64,000 nt of DNA from DASSUW01 sp963774155 (lineage in GTDB: Bacteria; Actinomycetota; Thermoleophilia; Solirubrobacterales; Solirubrobacteraceae), in the NCBI GenBank assembly GCA_963774155.1, contig CAVZDW010000010.1, forward strand, positions 558,001-622,000, in the 5' to 3' direction. The notes under the pieces are model-generated. The model did not search any database and was not told the origin of the DNA. It saw only the letters and a list, made by a program, of their open reading frames with translations. A program made the position numbers and the translations under genes. Every line of letters begins with the position of its first letter. Positions within the stretch are counted from its first letter, which is position 1. This document shows, in pieces, positions 38,934-47,292 of this stretch.

Positions 38934-39824
38934 ATGCGTCGCCTGACCGTGCTGTCCGTCGTGCTCGTGGTCGCGGGGGCGGGCCTGATCGTCGCCGCGG
39001 TCACCGGCGCGTTCGACGGTGGCGACGACGCGCCCGCCGCCGCCGCCCTCAAGGTCGATCGCTTCAACCGCGACCGCGCGTTCGGCGACCTGCGCTACCA
39101 GGTCGAGCTCGGCCCCCGGCCGGCCGGCTCCGAGACGGCGCGCGAGCTCGCGCAGTGGCTGAGCGACCGGCTCCCGCGTGGCCGCATCGCGACCGTGTCC
39201 GGCGGCTGGCAGAACGTCGTGGGGAGCATCCCGGGGCGCGGCAAGCCGATCCTCGTCGCCGCCCACTACGACACCAAGGACATCCCGGGCTTCGTCGGCG
39301 CCAACGACGGCGCCGGGGGCACGGCGGCGGTGCTGGAGATCGCCCGCGCGCTGCAGAAGGCCAAGCGCCCGTCCACCGCGCCGCCGATCCGCTTCGTGCT
39401 CTTCGACGGCGAGGAGAGCCCCGACGACTCGCAGGACTTCTACTCGACCGGCCTGCGCGGCTCGCGGCCGTACGCGCGCAAGCACGCCAAGAAGCTGCGG
39501 GCCATGATCCTGCTCGACTTCGTGGCCGAGAAGGGCAACATGCAGATCCCGCGCGAGCAGACGTCGTATCTGGGGCTGTGGCGGCAGCTGCGCTCGGCGG
39601 CGAAGAAGGTCGGGTCGCTCAGCGTGTTCCCGGACGCCACGGCCGGCGGGGTCGTCGACGACCACACGCCGTTCCTCCGCCGCGGGCTGCCGGCCATCAA
39701 CCTCATCGACTTCACGTTCGACTGCTGGCACGAGACGTGCGACGACATGACCGCCGTCTCGGCCCGCTCGCTCGACCTGGTGGGCGAGGCGGTCGTGCAG
39801 ATGCTCCTAGACTTCAAGCAGTGA
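38934..39824 (+). CDS. Membrane-anchored/secreted M28 family metallopeptidase
   Basis: A 296-residue protein with an N-terminal hydrophobic signal or anchor (MRRLTVLSVVLVVAGAGLIV). The zinc site is built by His111 (VAAHYDTKD), Asp125 (GANDGAGG) and the Glu pair in LFDGEESPDD, with later Asp/His in DFTFDCWHETCDDM. The GANDGAGG and DxxFDCWHE(T) pattern is close to glutaminyl cyclase-like M28 members, so either an aminopeptidase or a glutaminyl cyclase is possible. The stop overlaps the ispH GTG (GTGA), an odd pairing of an exported enzyme with an isoprenoid gene. Confidence 0.85.
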   Translation: MRRLTVLSVVLVVAGAGLIVAAVTGAFDGGDDAPAAAALKVDRFNRDRAFGDLRYQVELGPRPAGSETARELAQWLSDRLPRGRIATVSGGWQNVVGSIPGRGKPILVAAHYDTKDIPGFVGANDGAGGTAAVLEIARALQKAKRPSTAPPIRFVLFDGEESPDDSQDFYSTGLRGSRPYARKHAKKLRAMILLDFVAEKGNMQIPREQTSYLGLWRQLRSAAKKVGSLSVFPDATAGGVVDDHTPFLRRGLPAINLIDFTFDCWHETCDDMTAVSARSLDLVGEAVVQMLLDFKQ

Positions 39825-40783
39825 CCTCGGCCCCCGAGAAGCTGCTGCTGGCCGCTCCGCGCGGCTACTGCGCCGGCGTGGACCGCGCCGTGCAGACCGT
39901 CGAGCACGCGCTCGACCTGCACGGCCCGCCCGTCTACGTGCGCAAGGAGATCGTCCACAACAAGCACGTGGTCGAGACCCTGCGCGAGCGCGGCGCGATC
40001 TTCGTCGACGAGCTCGACGACACGATCCCCGAGGGCGCGATCACCGTCTTCTCGGCCCACGGCGTGTCCCCGGCCGTGCACGCCGACGCCGAGCGGCGCG
40101 GCCTGCAGACGATCGACGCGACGTGTCCGCTGGTCACCAAGGTCCACCGCGAGGCGGTCAAGTTCGCCGACGAGGGCTACACGATCGTGCTCATCGGTCA
40201 CGCGGGGCACGAGGAGGTCGAGGGCACGACGGGCGAGGCGCCCGAGCACATCGTGCTCGTCCAGACCGAGGAGGACGTCGAGACGCTCGAGGTCCCCGAT
40301 CCGGAGCGCGTCGCCTACATCTCCCAGACCACGCTGTCGGTCGACGAGACGCGCTCGATCATCAACAAGCTGCGCGAGAAGTTCCCGGCCATCACCGGTC
40401 CTCGCACCGACGACATCTGTTACGCCACCACCAACCGCCAGGCGGCGGTCAAGCAGATGGCCGCCCAGTGCGACCTCGTGCTGGTGATCGGCTCCACCAA
40501 CTCGTCGAACTCCCAGCGGCTGGTCGACGTGGCCCGCGACTGCGGCGCCCGCGCCCACCTGATCGACAACGAGGGCATGGTGCAGGAGGAGTGGCTCGAG
40601 GGCGCCCGCGTCGTGGGCATCTCGTCCGGCGCCAGCGCGCCCGAGGACCTCGTTTCACGCTTGGTGCAGTTCTTCCGCGATCGCGGGACCGAGACCGTCG
40701 AGACCTTCGAGGTCATGCGCGAGGACGTCCGCTTCATGCTGCCGAAGGTCATCCGGCAGCAGCTCGCAGCCCGCGCCGGCTAG
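39821..40783 (+). CDS. ispH: 4-hydroxy-3-methylbut-2-enyl diphosphate reductase
   Basis: A 320-residue Fe-S enzyme, the last step of the MEP isoprenoid pathway, forming IPP and DMAPP. The three cluster cysteines are Cys17 (APRGYCAGVDRAV), Cys102 (DATCPLVTKVH) and Cys200 (DDICYATTNRQ). The catalytic Glu is in GTTGEAPEH and the diphosphate-binding residues in GSTNSSNS. GTG 39821 overlaps the M28 stop. The product feeds prenyl-chain synthesis, including the substrate of the UbiA-type enzyme at 3.8 kb. A palindromic repeat lies directly downstream. Confidence 0.96.
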   Translation: MTSAPEKLLLAAPRGYCAGVDRAVQTVEHALDLHGPPVYVRKEIVHNKHVVETLRERGAIFVDELDDTIPEGAITVFSAHGVSPAVHADAERRGLQTIDATCPLVTKVHREAVKFADEGYTIVLIGHAGHEEVEGTTGEAPEHIVLVQTEEDVETLEVPDPERVAYISQTTLSVDETRSIINKLREKFPAITGPRTDDICYATTNRQAAVKQMAAQCDLVLVIGSTNSSNSQRLVDVARDCGARAHLIDNEGMVQEEWLEGARVVGISSGASAPEDLVSRLVQFFRDRGTETVETFEVMREDVRFMLPKVIRQQLAARAG

Positions 40784-40798
40784 GGCGCGCTCCGGGAC

Positions 40799-40942
40799 GA
40801 ACTTCAACTGCGGCTGGGTAGGGGAGCTGGGGAGGCCGGCGGGGCCGGTTTCTTCACGTCCGTCCTGCTTTCGGGTCACGATGCGACCACTAGGGCAGGA
40901 TTCGAGTGCGAAACCCGGCCGATCCCGCTCCTTCAATGCCGG
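40799..40942 (-). repeat. Dispersed palindromic repeat, copy 3
   Basis: Read on the minus strand it starts CCGGCATTGAAGGAGCGGG, then GGGTTTCGCACTCGAATCC, an internal inverted GCAGGAC...GAAGAAACC, and ends CCCTACCCAGCCGCAGTTG followed by AAGTTC. It is block-for-block similar to copy 1 and shares both ends with copy 2. It exactly fills the interval between the convergent ispH and CaiB-type genes, and its CATTGA provides the CaiB stop codon. Confidence 0.8.
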
Positions 40943-42073
40943 GGTTGGGTGAGCCAGTCGCGGATCTCGTCGCCGTGCTCGTCGAGCCGCGGCGGGCGGG
41001 CGGCGGACGGGCGGGCGCTCGCCGTCGAGCCGTAGCGGGGGCGCGATCAGCGGCGTGCCGTGCGTCTCGTCCACGGGCTCGAGCCCGAGGTCGGCGGCCA
41101 GCGCGAACGCCTCGTCGACGCGGTTGATGAGGCCGACGGGGACGTTCGCGGCACGCAGGGCGGCGACCCAGTGCTCGGCGGGCTGCGTGCGGAACACGGC
41201 CTCGAACCGCTCGGCCAGCGCGTCCACGTTCGCCACGCGCGCCTCGTTGGTGGCGAAGCGCTCGTCGGCCGCGAGCTCCGGCAGGCCGACCGCGTCGCAC
41301 AGCCGCGCGAACAGCCGGTCGTTGCCGACGGCCACGGCGAACGGGCGGTCGGCGGCCTCGTAGGTCTCGTAGGGCACGATGCTCGGGTGGCGGTTGCCGC
41401 GGCGCGACGGGACCGCGCCGCCCGCGACCCACGCCGAGCCCTGGTTGAGCAGCGACGCGAGCGCGGAGTCCATCAGCGAGACCTCGACGTGGCGGCCGCG
41501 CCCGGTCCGCTCGCGCTCGTGCAGCGCCGCCTGGATGCCGTTGGCCGCGAGCAGGCCGCAGACGAGGTCGATCAGCGCCGCGCCGACCTTCAGCGGCCGC
41601 CCGTCCGGCTCGCCGGTCACGCTCATGAGCCCGCCCATGGCCTGCAGGAGGAAGTCGTAGCCGGGCAGCCCGGCGGCGGCCTCGCCGGACCCGAAGGCGG
41701 TCACCGAGCAGGAGACCAGGCGCGGGTTGGCCGTGCGCAGCGTGTCGCCGTCGAGGCCCCACGAGGCCATCAGGCCGGGCCGGAAGGACTCGAGCAGCAC
41801 GTCGGCGCGCTCGCCCAGCGCCCGCGCGAGCGCGCGGTCGCCCGCGTCGGCGAGATCGAGGGCCACCGACCGCTTGTTGCGGTTCAGGCCCAGGTAGTAC
41901 GTGCTCTCGCCGTCGCGCCACGGCGGCCCCCACGCGCGCGTGTCGTCGCCGCCGTCCGGCCGCTCGACCTTGATCACGTCGGCGCCGAGGTCGCCGAGCA
42001 GCATCGACGCGTACGGCCCGGCGAGCACGCGTGAGAAGTCCGCGACGATCAGGCCGGCGAGTGGTCCGCTCAT
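40933..42073 (-). CDS. CaiB/BaiF family CoA-transferase (one-base frameshift near the 3' end)
   Basis: About 379 residues if corrected. It is a class III CoA-transferase: MSGPLAGLIVADFSRVLAGP, LGDLGADVIKVERPDGGDDT, YLGLNRNKRSVALDLAD and GYDFLLQAMGGLMSVTGEPD. The Asp nucleophile of the family lies in the segment after YLGLNRNKRS. A surplus base in the GGG run at about 40994-41000 shifts the frame. The corrected tail is RLDEHGDEIRDWLTQPRH, ending at the TGA supplied by the repeat; uncorrected, the frame runs on through the repeat into ispH antisense. ATG 42073 is preferred over GTG 42085. Substrate acid unknown. Confidence 0.85.
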
Positions 42074-42096
42074 GCGGCTCGCCACACTAGAGCCCT

Positions 42097-43185
42097 GTGC
42101 GGACCCTGGTGATCTCCGACCTCCACATCGGCGCGAGCACGGGCGCCGATCTGCTGCGCCGGCCCGCGCTGCGCGAGCCGCTGATGGAGGCCGTGCGCGG
42201 CGTCGACCGGCTCGTCATCCTCGGCGACGGGCTCGAGCTGCGCGACGGGCCGCACCGGGACGCCCTCGCCCTCGCCGCGCCGTTCTTCGAAGAGGTCGGC
42301 CGCGCGCTCGGGGCCGACGGCGAGCTGATCGTCACGGCCGGCAACCACGATCACGGCATGGTGGCCGGCTGGATCGACGGCCGGCTGATGACCGAGCCCT
42401 CGGGCTTCCTGGGGCTCGAGCACCGGATCGACCCGCCGCAGGCCGGCGTGCTCGCCGCCGCGCTGGCCGAGCGGGCGGCGCCGGCGCGCATGCAGATCGT
42501 CTACCCCGGCGTCTGGCTGCGCGACGACGTCTACGCCATCCACGGCCACTACTCCGACCTGCACGCCACCATCCCGACGTTCGAGCGCCTGGCCGCCGGC
42601 GCGATGGCGCGCTGGGCGGTCTCGCTCCCGGAGCGCGCGGCGACGCCGGACGACTACGAGGCCGTCCTCTCGCCGCTCTACGCGTGGATGCATGCGCTCA
42701 CCCAGCGCTCCGAGCACGCGATGATCAGCGCGGGAGCGGGCGCGTCCTCGCGCGCCTGGGTCGCGCTCGGCGGCAGCGGGCGCCGGCTGCGGCCGTCGAC
42801 CGTCGTGCTGCGCACCGGCTTCGCGGCGGCGGTCGCCGTGATCAACCGGCTCGGCATCGGCCCGGTGGATCGCGACCTCAGCGGCGCCGGGCTGCGGCGC
42901 GGCTACCTGCGCGGCTTCGTGGAGATGCTGCACCGCCTCGGCGTTCAGGCGCCGCACGTGATCTGCGGTCACTCGCACCGCTCCGGCCCGTGGCCGGGCG
43001 ACGATCTCGCCGAGTGGACCACGCGGGCGGGCGGGCGGCTGCACAACACCGGGTCGTGGGTCCACCAGCCGCACTTCCTGGGCAACAGCGCGCCCAAGGC
43101 GTCGCCCTACTGGCCGGGAACGGCGATCCTCGTCGAGGACGACCAGCCGCCGCGGCTGCTCAGCCTGCTGGAAGCGCTGGCGTGA
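42097..43185 (+). CDS. Metallophosphoesterase
   Basis: A 362-residue calcineurin-like phosphoesterase. The metal ligands are seen in order: ISDLHIGA (Asp8-His10), LGDGLELRD, AGNHDHGM, then IHGHYSDLH and the final ICGHSHRSG. The central part is helical and hydrophobic (VLRTGFAAAVAVINRLGIG), which may contact the membrane. GTG 42097 lies 23 bases from the divergent CaiB start. Substrate unknown. The 3' end overlaps the convergent thioredoxin-like gene by 26 bases. Confidence 0.88.
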   Translation: MRTLVISDLHIGASTGADLLRRPALREPLMEAVRGVDRLVILGDGLELRDGPHRDALALAAPFFEEVGRALGADGELIVTAGNHDHGMVAGWIDGRLMTEPSGFLGLEHRIDPPQAGVLAAALAERAAPARMQIVYPGVWLRDDVYAIHGHYSDLHATIPTFERLAAGAMARWAVSLPERAATPDDYEAVLSPLYAWMHALTQRSEHAMISAGAGASSRAWVALGGSGRRLRPSTVVLRTGFAAAVAVINRLGIGPVDRDLSGAGLRRGYLRGFVEMLHRLGVQAPHVICGHSHRSGPWPGDDLAEWTTRAGGRLHNTGSWVHQPHFLGNSAPKASPYWPGTAILVEDDQPPRLLSLLEALA

Positions 43186-43924
43186 AGCACGTGGCGTGGC
43201 AGGTCACGCCTTCGCCGATCTCGAGCTCGAGCACGGAGGCCGTGTGGTGGGGGTGGGAGACGAGCTCGAAGCACCCCGGCTCGGTCACGGTGATCGTGCG
43301 CCCGTTGGCGATCACCTCGCCGTCGCCCTCGAGCACGGCCCACACGCCGCCCGCCTCGTACGGGCCGCTGTAGGGGCCGGGCTGGTCCTCGGTCTGGGCG
43401 GGGAGCAGCACGCCCGGCGCGTCCTCGGGCCGCACGGGGGGCACGACCTCGCGCTCGACGCCGAGCAGCTCCTGCAGCTCCCGCTCGGTCTCCTCGTACG
43501 CGCCCTCGCCGTAGTGCATCGAGAACAGCGCGCCGCGCTGGTCCCACAGGTACCGGGCCGGCCAGCCCACGTTGCCGTACAGGTCCCACAGCTCGAGCTG
43601 CGCGTCGATCACGACGGGGTACGGGATCGCGAGGCGCTCGACCGCGCGCCGCACGTTGGCCTCCTCGCGCGCGGGGAGGAAGCCGCCGGCGTGGACGCCG
43701 ATGACCCGCAGGCCCTCGGCCGAGTAGCGCTCGTGCCAGGCCTTCAGGTACGGCAGCGTGCGCAGCGAGTTGACGCGGCAGAAGTCCCAGAACTCGATCA
43801 GGACCGGCCGGCCGCGCTGCTTGTCCATCCGCAGCGGCGCCACGTTGATCCACGGCAGTTCGCGCGGGAACGGCGGCGCCGGAATCGTGTCTGGCTGGGC
43901 CCGCACCGGCGGCCACGGTAGCAT
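43160..43924 (-). CDS. Thioredoxin-fold protein lacking the usual CxxC, with cupin-like C-terminus
   Basis: A 254-residue protein. PVLIEFWDFCRVNSLRTLPY, then LKAWHERYSAEGLRVIGVHA, aligns with the DipZ/TlpA thioredoxin domain, where the active site normally reads CxxC (C-I-N-C) just before RTLPYL. Here that position is R-V-N-S, and the only Cys has moved one residue earlier, so normal dithiol chemistry is not possible. After about residue 165 a strand-rich part (GGVWAVLEGDGEVIANGRTI) resembles a cupin or DipZ-type carbohydrate-binding module. No signal peptide. The start ATG 43924 is 8 bases from the divergent TenA-like start; a later start is possible. Confidence 0.7.
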   Translation of the reverse strand: MLPWPPVRAQPDTIPAPPFPRELPWINVAPLRMDKQRGRPVLIEFWDFCRVNSLRTLPYLKAWHERYSAEGLRVIGVHAGGFLPAREEANVRRAVERLAIPYPVVIDAQLELWDLYGNVGWPARYLWDQRGALFSMHYGEGAYEETERELQELLGVEREVVPPVRPEDAPGVLLPAQTEDQPGPYSGPYEAGGVWAVLEGDGEVIANGRTITVTEPGCFELVSHPHHTASVLELEIGEGVTCHATCFTPALPAG

Positions 43925-43932
43925 CGCGCCAA

Positions 43933-44553
43933 GTGGACCTCTGGACCCGTCTCGCGGACGTACAGGCTCACTGGAATCTCCTCGAGCACCCCTTCTACCA
44001 GCGGTGGAGCAGAGGCGAGCTCTCGGCCGAGGATCTCGCGCTCTACGCCGGGCAGTACCGGCACGCGGTCGTGGCCCTCGCGGACGCGACCGGGGACGCG
44101 GCTCGCGCCGCCTCGAGCGTCGGCCTGGCCGTCCACGCCGGCGAGGAGGCCGCGCACGTGACCCTGTGGGATGCGTTCGCGAGCGCGGCCGGCACCGACG
44201 GCCCGCAGCCGGCCGAGCCGGAGACGGCGGAGTGCGCCGACGCGTGGGCCGGCAAGAGCCGGGACCTGCCCGGGCACCTCGTCGCCCTGTACGCGATCGA
44301 GTCGGCCCAGCCGGCCATCTCCCGCGTGAAGGCCGACGGCCTGCGTGACTTCTACGGCTTCGAGAGCGGTCCGGCGACCGCCTACTTCGAGCTGCACGCG
44401 GAGCGCGACGTCGAGCACGCGGCGGAGGGCCGCACGCTCCTCGCCGACCACCTCGACGGCGCCGACGAGGACGCATTGGTGGCCGAGGCCGAGCGCGTGC
44501 TGCGCGCCAACTGGACCCTGCTCGACGGGGTCGAACGCCTCTGCGCCCGCTGA
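43933..44553 (+). CDS. TenA/PqqC-like (heme-oxygenase-fold) protein
   Basis: A 206-residue all-helical protein. EHPFYQRWSRGELSAEDLAL, then YAGQYRHAVVAL, matches the opening of the TenA/THI-4/PqqC and iron-containing CADD-like group; HAGEEAAHVTLWDAF and HAERDVEHAAEGRTLL supply Glu/His residues that in the CADD-like subgroup bind two irons. No thiamine genes are near, which argues for an iron-redox or unknown role rather than TenA thiaminase. Start GTG 43933. Confidence 0.75.
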   Translation: MDLWTRLADVQAHWNLLEHPFYQRWSRGELSAEDLALYAGQYRHAVVALADATGDAARAASSVGLAVHAGEEAAHVTLWDAFASAAGTDGPQPAEPETAECADAWAGKSRDLPGHLVALYAIESAQPAISRVKADGLRDFYGFESGPATAYFELHAERDVEHAAEGRTLLADHLDGADEDALVAEAERVLRANWTLLDGVERLCAR

Positions 44554-44650
44554 ATTGTCACTGGACACACGTACGAGTGCGCCCCTAGCGAAACTTCGGA
44601 GAGGCTACGGGGTTGATTCGTCAGTCAATCCGAGTCTCGGAGGGTCCCTC

Positions 44651-45391
44651 TTGCGTAAGTACCTGATCGCCGCCGTTGCGGCGCTCGCCGTTGTTGCCTT
44701 CAGTGCCGTTGCGTACGCCCAGGGTGGCGGTGCAACGCTGGACACGAAGGTCACGCCGACCAAGGCCGGCACCAAGCAGAAGCCGAAGAACAGCACGTTC
44801 ACGCTCGACGTCGTCAACGACGACACGACGCGCACCATGAGCGAGCTCGACGTCTTTCTCCCGAAGAACGTCAAGCTGAACCTCAAGGGCATGCCGACGT
44901 GTGCGCGCGACGACATCTTCAACCTCGACTGTAAGTCGTCGACCGTCCTGGGCAAGGGCGAGGCGAAGGCCAAGGTGGGCGTCAACGGCCCGCCGGCCAA
45001 CATCCGCGACCTGACGTTCAAGGTCACCGCCTACAAGACGAAGAGCGAGACCGGCAAGGACATGCTGGGCTTCTTCATCGACGACGGCGCGTCGCTCAAG
45101 TTCCTCACCGAGACGACGCTCAAGAAGGCGTCGGGCAAGTACGGCCAGGTCCTCAACATCGAGGTCCCGGAGCTCGCCCAGCGCGTCGGCACCGCTCCGA
45201 ACTTCACGTACAACGGCCTCGTGTCGCTGCACACGACGCTCAGCAAGAAGGTCGGGAACAAGTACCTGATCTCGTCCGTCGGCTGCGCGAACAAGAAGCA
45301 CCCGTACCGCACGGTGCTCACGTTCATCGACAACACGATCAGCCCGGCGGGCACGGCGGAGGACACCGACAACGCCGCCTGCAAGAAGTAG
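44651..45391 (+). CDS. Secreted hypothetical protein
   Basis: A 246-residue exported protein from TTG 44651, preceded by GGAGG. The signal peptide is MRKYLIAAVAALAVVAFSAV with cleavage after AYA (about residue 23). The mature part is Lys-rich and beta-type (STFTLDVVNDDTTRTMSELD, PKNVKLNLKG, SLHTTLSKKVGNKYLISSVG) with Cys pairs (PTCARDDIFNLDC; GCANKKH; AACKK) fit for disulfides. No family recognised. Codon use is richer in A (Lys, Asn) than its neighbours. A strong terminator hairpin follows. Confidence 0.7.
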   Translation: MRKYLIAAVAALAVVAFSAVAYAQGGGATLDTKVTPTKAGTKQKPKNSTFTLDVVNDDTTRTMSELDVFLPKNVKLNLKGMPTCARDDIFNLDCKSSTVLGKGEAKAKVGVNGPPANIRDLTFKVTAYKTKSETGKDMLGFFIDDGASLKFLTETTLKKASGKYGQVLNIEVPELAQRVGTAPNFTYNGLVSLHTTLSKKVGNKYLISSVGCANKKHPYRTVLTFIDNTISPAGTAEDTDNAACKK

Positions 45392-45421
45392 TCGGCGCAC
45401 CCGCTCGACTTCTCGTTTCAT

Positions 45422-45449
45422 CGAAGGCCCCGCTCCGGCGGGGCCTTCG
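45422..45449. terminator. Intrinsic terminator
   Basis: A perfect 12-bp stem CGAAGGCCCCGC / GCGGGGCCTTCG with a 4-base TCCG loop, 31 bases past the secreted protein's stop and 16 before the next start, followed by T-containing sequence. Confidence 0.85.
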
Positions 45450-45465
45450 TCGTTCCTAGACTCAC

Positions 45466-46830
45466 GTGACCGTGTGGCTGATCGCGCATGGGATCGTCGG
45501 GCGAGCCGACCTCCCGCTCCCCGTCCTCTGGTTCGCCGCGGCAGCGGCCGCCGTGCTCGTCGTCTCGTTCGTCGCGCTGGCCGCCGGCTGGACGCGGCCG
45601 CGGCTCGAGCACACGCGCGAGCGGGCGCTCTTCCGCCTGCCGCTGGTCGTCGACCTCGTCCTCGGCGCGATCGGCGTGTTCGTGTTCGCGGTCACCGTGT
45701 ACGCGGGCCTGGCGGGGACCGAGGACCCGACCTCCAACCTCGCGCCGACCGCGGTCTACGTCGGCTTCTGGGTCGGCGTCCCCTTCGCGACGCTGCTGCT
45801 CGGCAACGTCTTCCGGCTCCTCAGCCCGTGGCGGGCGATCGGGCGGGCGACCGGGTGGGTGGCCGCTCGCGTGGCGCGCGACGCCATGCCGGAGCCGCTG
45901 CCCTACCCCTCGCGGCTCGGGAATTGGCCCGCCGTCATCGGCCTCGTCGGCTTCGCGATCTGCGAGCTGTGCTGGGCGACCGGCCGCGAGCCCGGGCCGC
46001 TGGCCGTCCTCATGCTCGTCTACCTCGTCATCCAGTTCGTGGGCATGAGCCTGTACGGCGTCGAGCCCTGGACCCGCAACGCCGACACGTTCGGCGTCTG
46101 GTTCGGCCTCCTCTCGCGGCTGGCCGTGATCGGGCGGCGCGGCGACGGGAAGCTGGTCCTGCGCCCGCCCGTGGTCGGGGCGACCGGGCTCGTCGCGGTG
46201 GCGGGCACGAGCGCGATGCTGCTCACCGGGATCGGCAGCACGGCGTTCGACGGCGCCAAGGAGGGGCCGCTGTTCACCGACCTGTTCCGGACCCTCCAGG
46301 ACGCGTTCTCCGGGCTCGGGCTGTCGCTCGGCCTCTCGCTCGAGCTCGCCTTCGTCGTGGGCCTGGCGATCGCGCTCGCCGCCGTCTCGGCGATCTGGCT
46401 CCTCGGCGTGCGCGGCATGCCGCTCGAGGGCCTGCGGCTCTCGCGGCGCGACCTCCGCCGCCGCTTCGTGCACACGCTGATCCCGATCGCCGCCGCCTAC
46501 CTCGTCGCCCACTACTTCTCGCTCCTCGCCTACAGCGGCCAGCTGCTCTGGAGCCTGGCCAACGATCCGCTCGGCGACGGGTCCGACTACTTCGGCGGAG
46601 CCGCGGCGGGGATCGACTACTCGGTCGTCTCCGCCACCGCCATCTGGTGGGTCCAGATCAGCGCGCTGGTCGCCGGCCACGTGGCCGGGCTCGTGCTCGC
46701 GCACGACCGCGCCCTGACCGTCTATGGCAGCGCTCGTGCCGCGGCGCGCTCGCAGATCGTCATGCTTCTGGTGATGGTCGGCTTCACGCTCCTGGGTCTG
46801 TGGCTCCTGTCGGAGGCCATGAACCTGTGA
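45466..46830 (+). CDS. Polytopic membrane protein, 'fenitrothion hydrolase'-type family
   Basis: A 454-residue protein with about ten transmembrane helices. The segment PTAVYVGFWVGVPFATLLLG, then NVFRLLSPWRAIGRA, and the loop YSGQLLWSLANDPLGDGSDY are typical of a conserved actinobacterial family often labelled fenitrothion hydrolase; that label comes from a single characterised organophosphate hydrolase and the native role is unknown. GTG 45466 follows the terminator. The stop overlaps the next GTG (GTGA). Confidence 0.7.
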   Translation: MTVWLIAHGIVGRADLPLPVLWFAAAAAAVLVVSFVALAAGWTRPRLEHTRERALFRLPLVVDLVLGAIGVFVFAVTVYAGLAGTEDPTSNLAPTAVYVGFWVGVPFATLLLGNVFRLLSPWRAIGRATGWVAARVARDAMPEPLPYPSRLGNWPAVIGLVGFAICELCWATGREPGPLAVLMLVYLVIQFVGMSLYGVEPWTRNADTFGVWFGLLSRLAVIGRRGDGKLVLRPPVVGATGLVAVAGTSAMLLTGIGSTAFDGAKEGPLFTDLFRTLQDAFSGLGLSLGLSLELAFVVGLAIALAAVSAIWLLGVRGMPLEGLRLSRRDLRRRFVHTLIPIAAAYLVAHYFSLLAYSGQLLWSLANDPLGDGSDYFGGAAAGIDYSVVSATAIWWVQISALVAGHVAGLVLAHDRALTVYGSARAAARSQIVMLLVMVGFTLLGLWLLSEAMNL

Positions 46831-46976
46831 TCGTCGTCGCCCATGCGGGACACGTGCTCGTGGACATGCTCTACGCGCTCCCGCTGCTCATCATGATCGC
46901 CCTCCTGCTCGTCGGACGGGCGCGGGAGAAGCGCGCGGCGCGCCGCCGCGGACCGGACAGCGATCCGGTGGTTTGA
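46827..46976 (+). CDS. Small single-span membrane protein
   Basis: A 49-residue protein from GTG 46827, which overlaps the stop of the preceding polytopic protein (GTGA). HVLVDMLYALPLLIMIALLL is one transmembrane helix, followed by a basic cytoplasmic tail (GRAREKRAARRRG). It is probably an accessory subunit of the upstream membrane protein, judged from coupling alone. Confidence 0.7.
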   Translation: MIVVAHAGHVLVDMLYALPLLIMIALLLVGRAREKRAARRRGPDSDPVV

Positions 46977-47008
46977 CGGCGCGCACCGCGGGGTATGTCT
47001 CGCGCGGG

Positions 47009-47203
47009 ATGACCGCTGCGCAGCGTCACGACGAGCATTTCGCCATCTGGAGCGCCGCTCGTGCCGAGGCCAACCTCGCCTACCAGGCGTGGTGCGATTT
47101 CCGGAGCCGGAACGCGTATGCGGTCTATCGCGCAGCCGAGGACCGGGCTGACGCCGCCGAGCAGGCGCTCGCCGGCGAGACGGTTCCGCTGCTCGCCGCC
47201 TGA
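47009..47203 (+). CDS. Small helical protein, paralogue A (VYRAAxDRADAA motif)
   Basis: A 64-residue helical protein: WSAARAEANLAYQAWCDFRS, then YAVYRAAEDRADAAEQALAG. It aligns with the protein encoded 90 bases downstream over the whole core (W-x2-AR-x-EA-x2-AY-x2-W ... Y-x-VYRAA-x-DRADAA). A TTG at 46973 overlapping the previous stop would add 12 residues. No known family. Confidence 0.65.
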   Translation: MTAAQRHDEHFAIWSAARAEANLAYQAWCDFRSRNAYAVYRAAEDRADAAEQALAGETVPLLAA

Positions 47204-47292
47204 CCTCGAGGTGTGCGCGAGGCAACCGCTGCCCGCGTTCATGCGTAGAAGGGGGTGCCGAGCGGGAACCCCTGCCGCGAAGGAGCGCAGCC

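Noticed and set aside
45466..46976. Considered as a specific organophosphate hydrolase
   Set aside because: The family name derives from one enzyme; no catalytic motif can be seen, so only a membrane-protein family label is supported.
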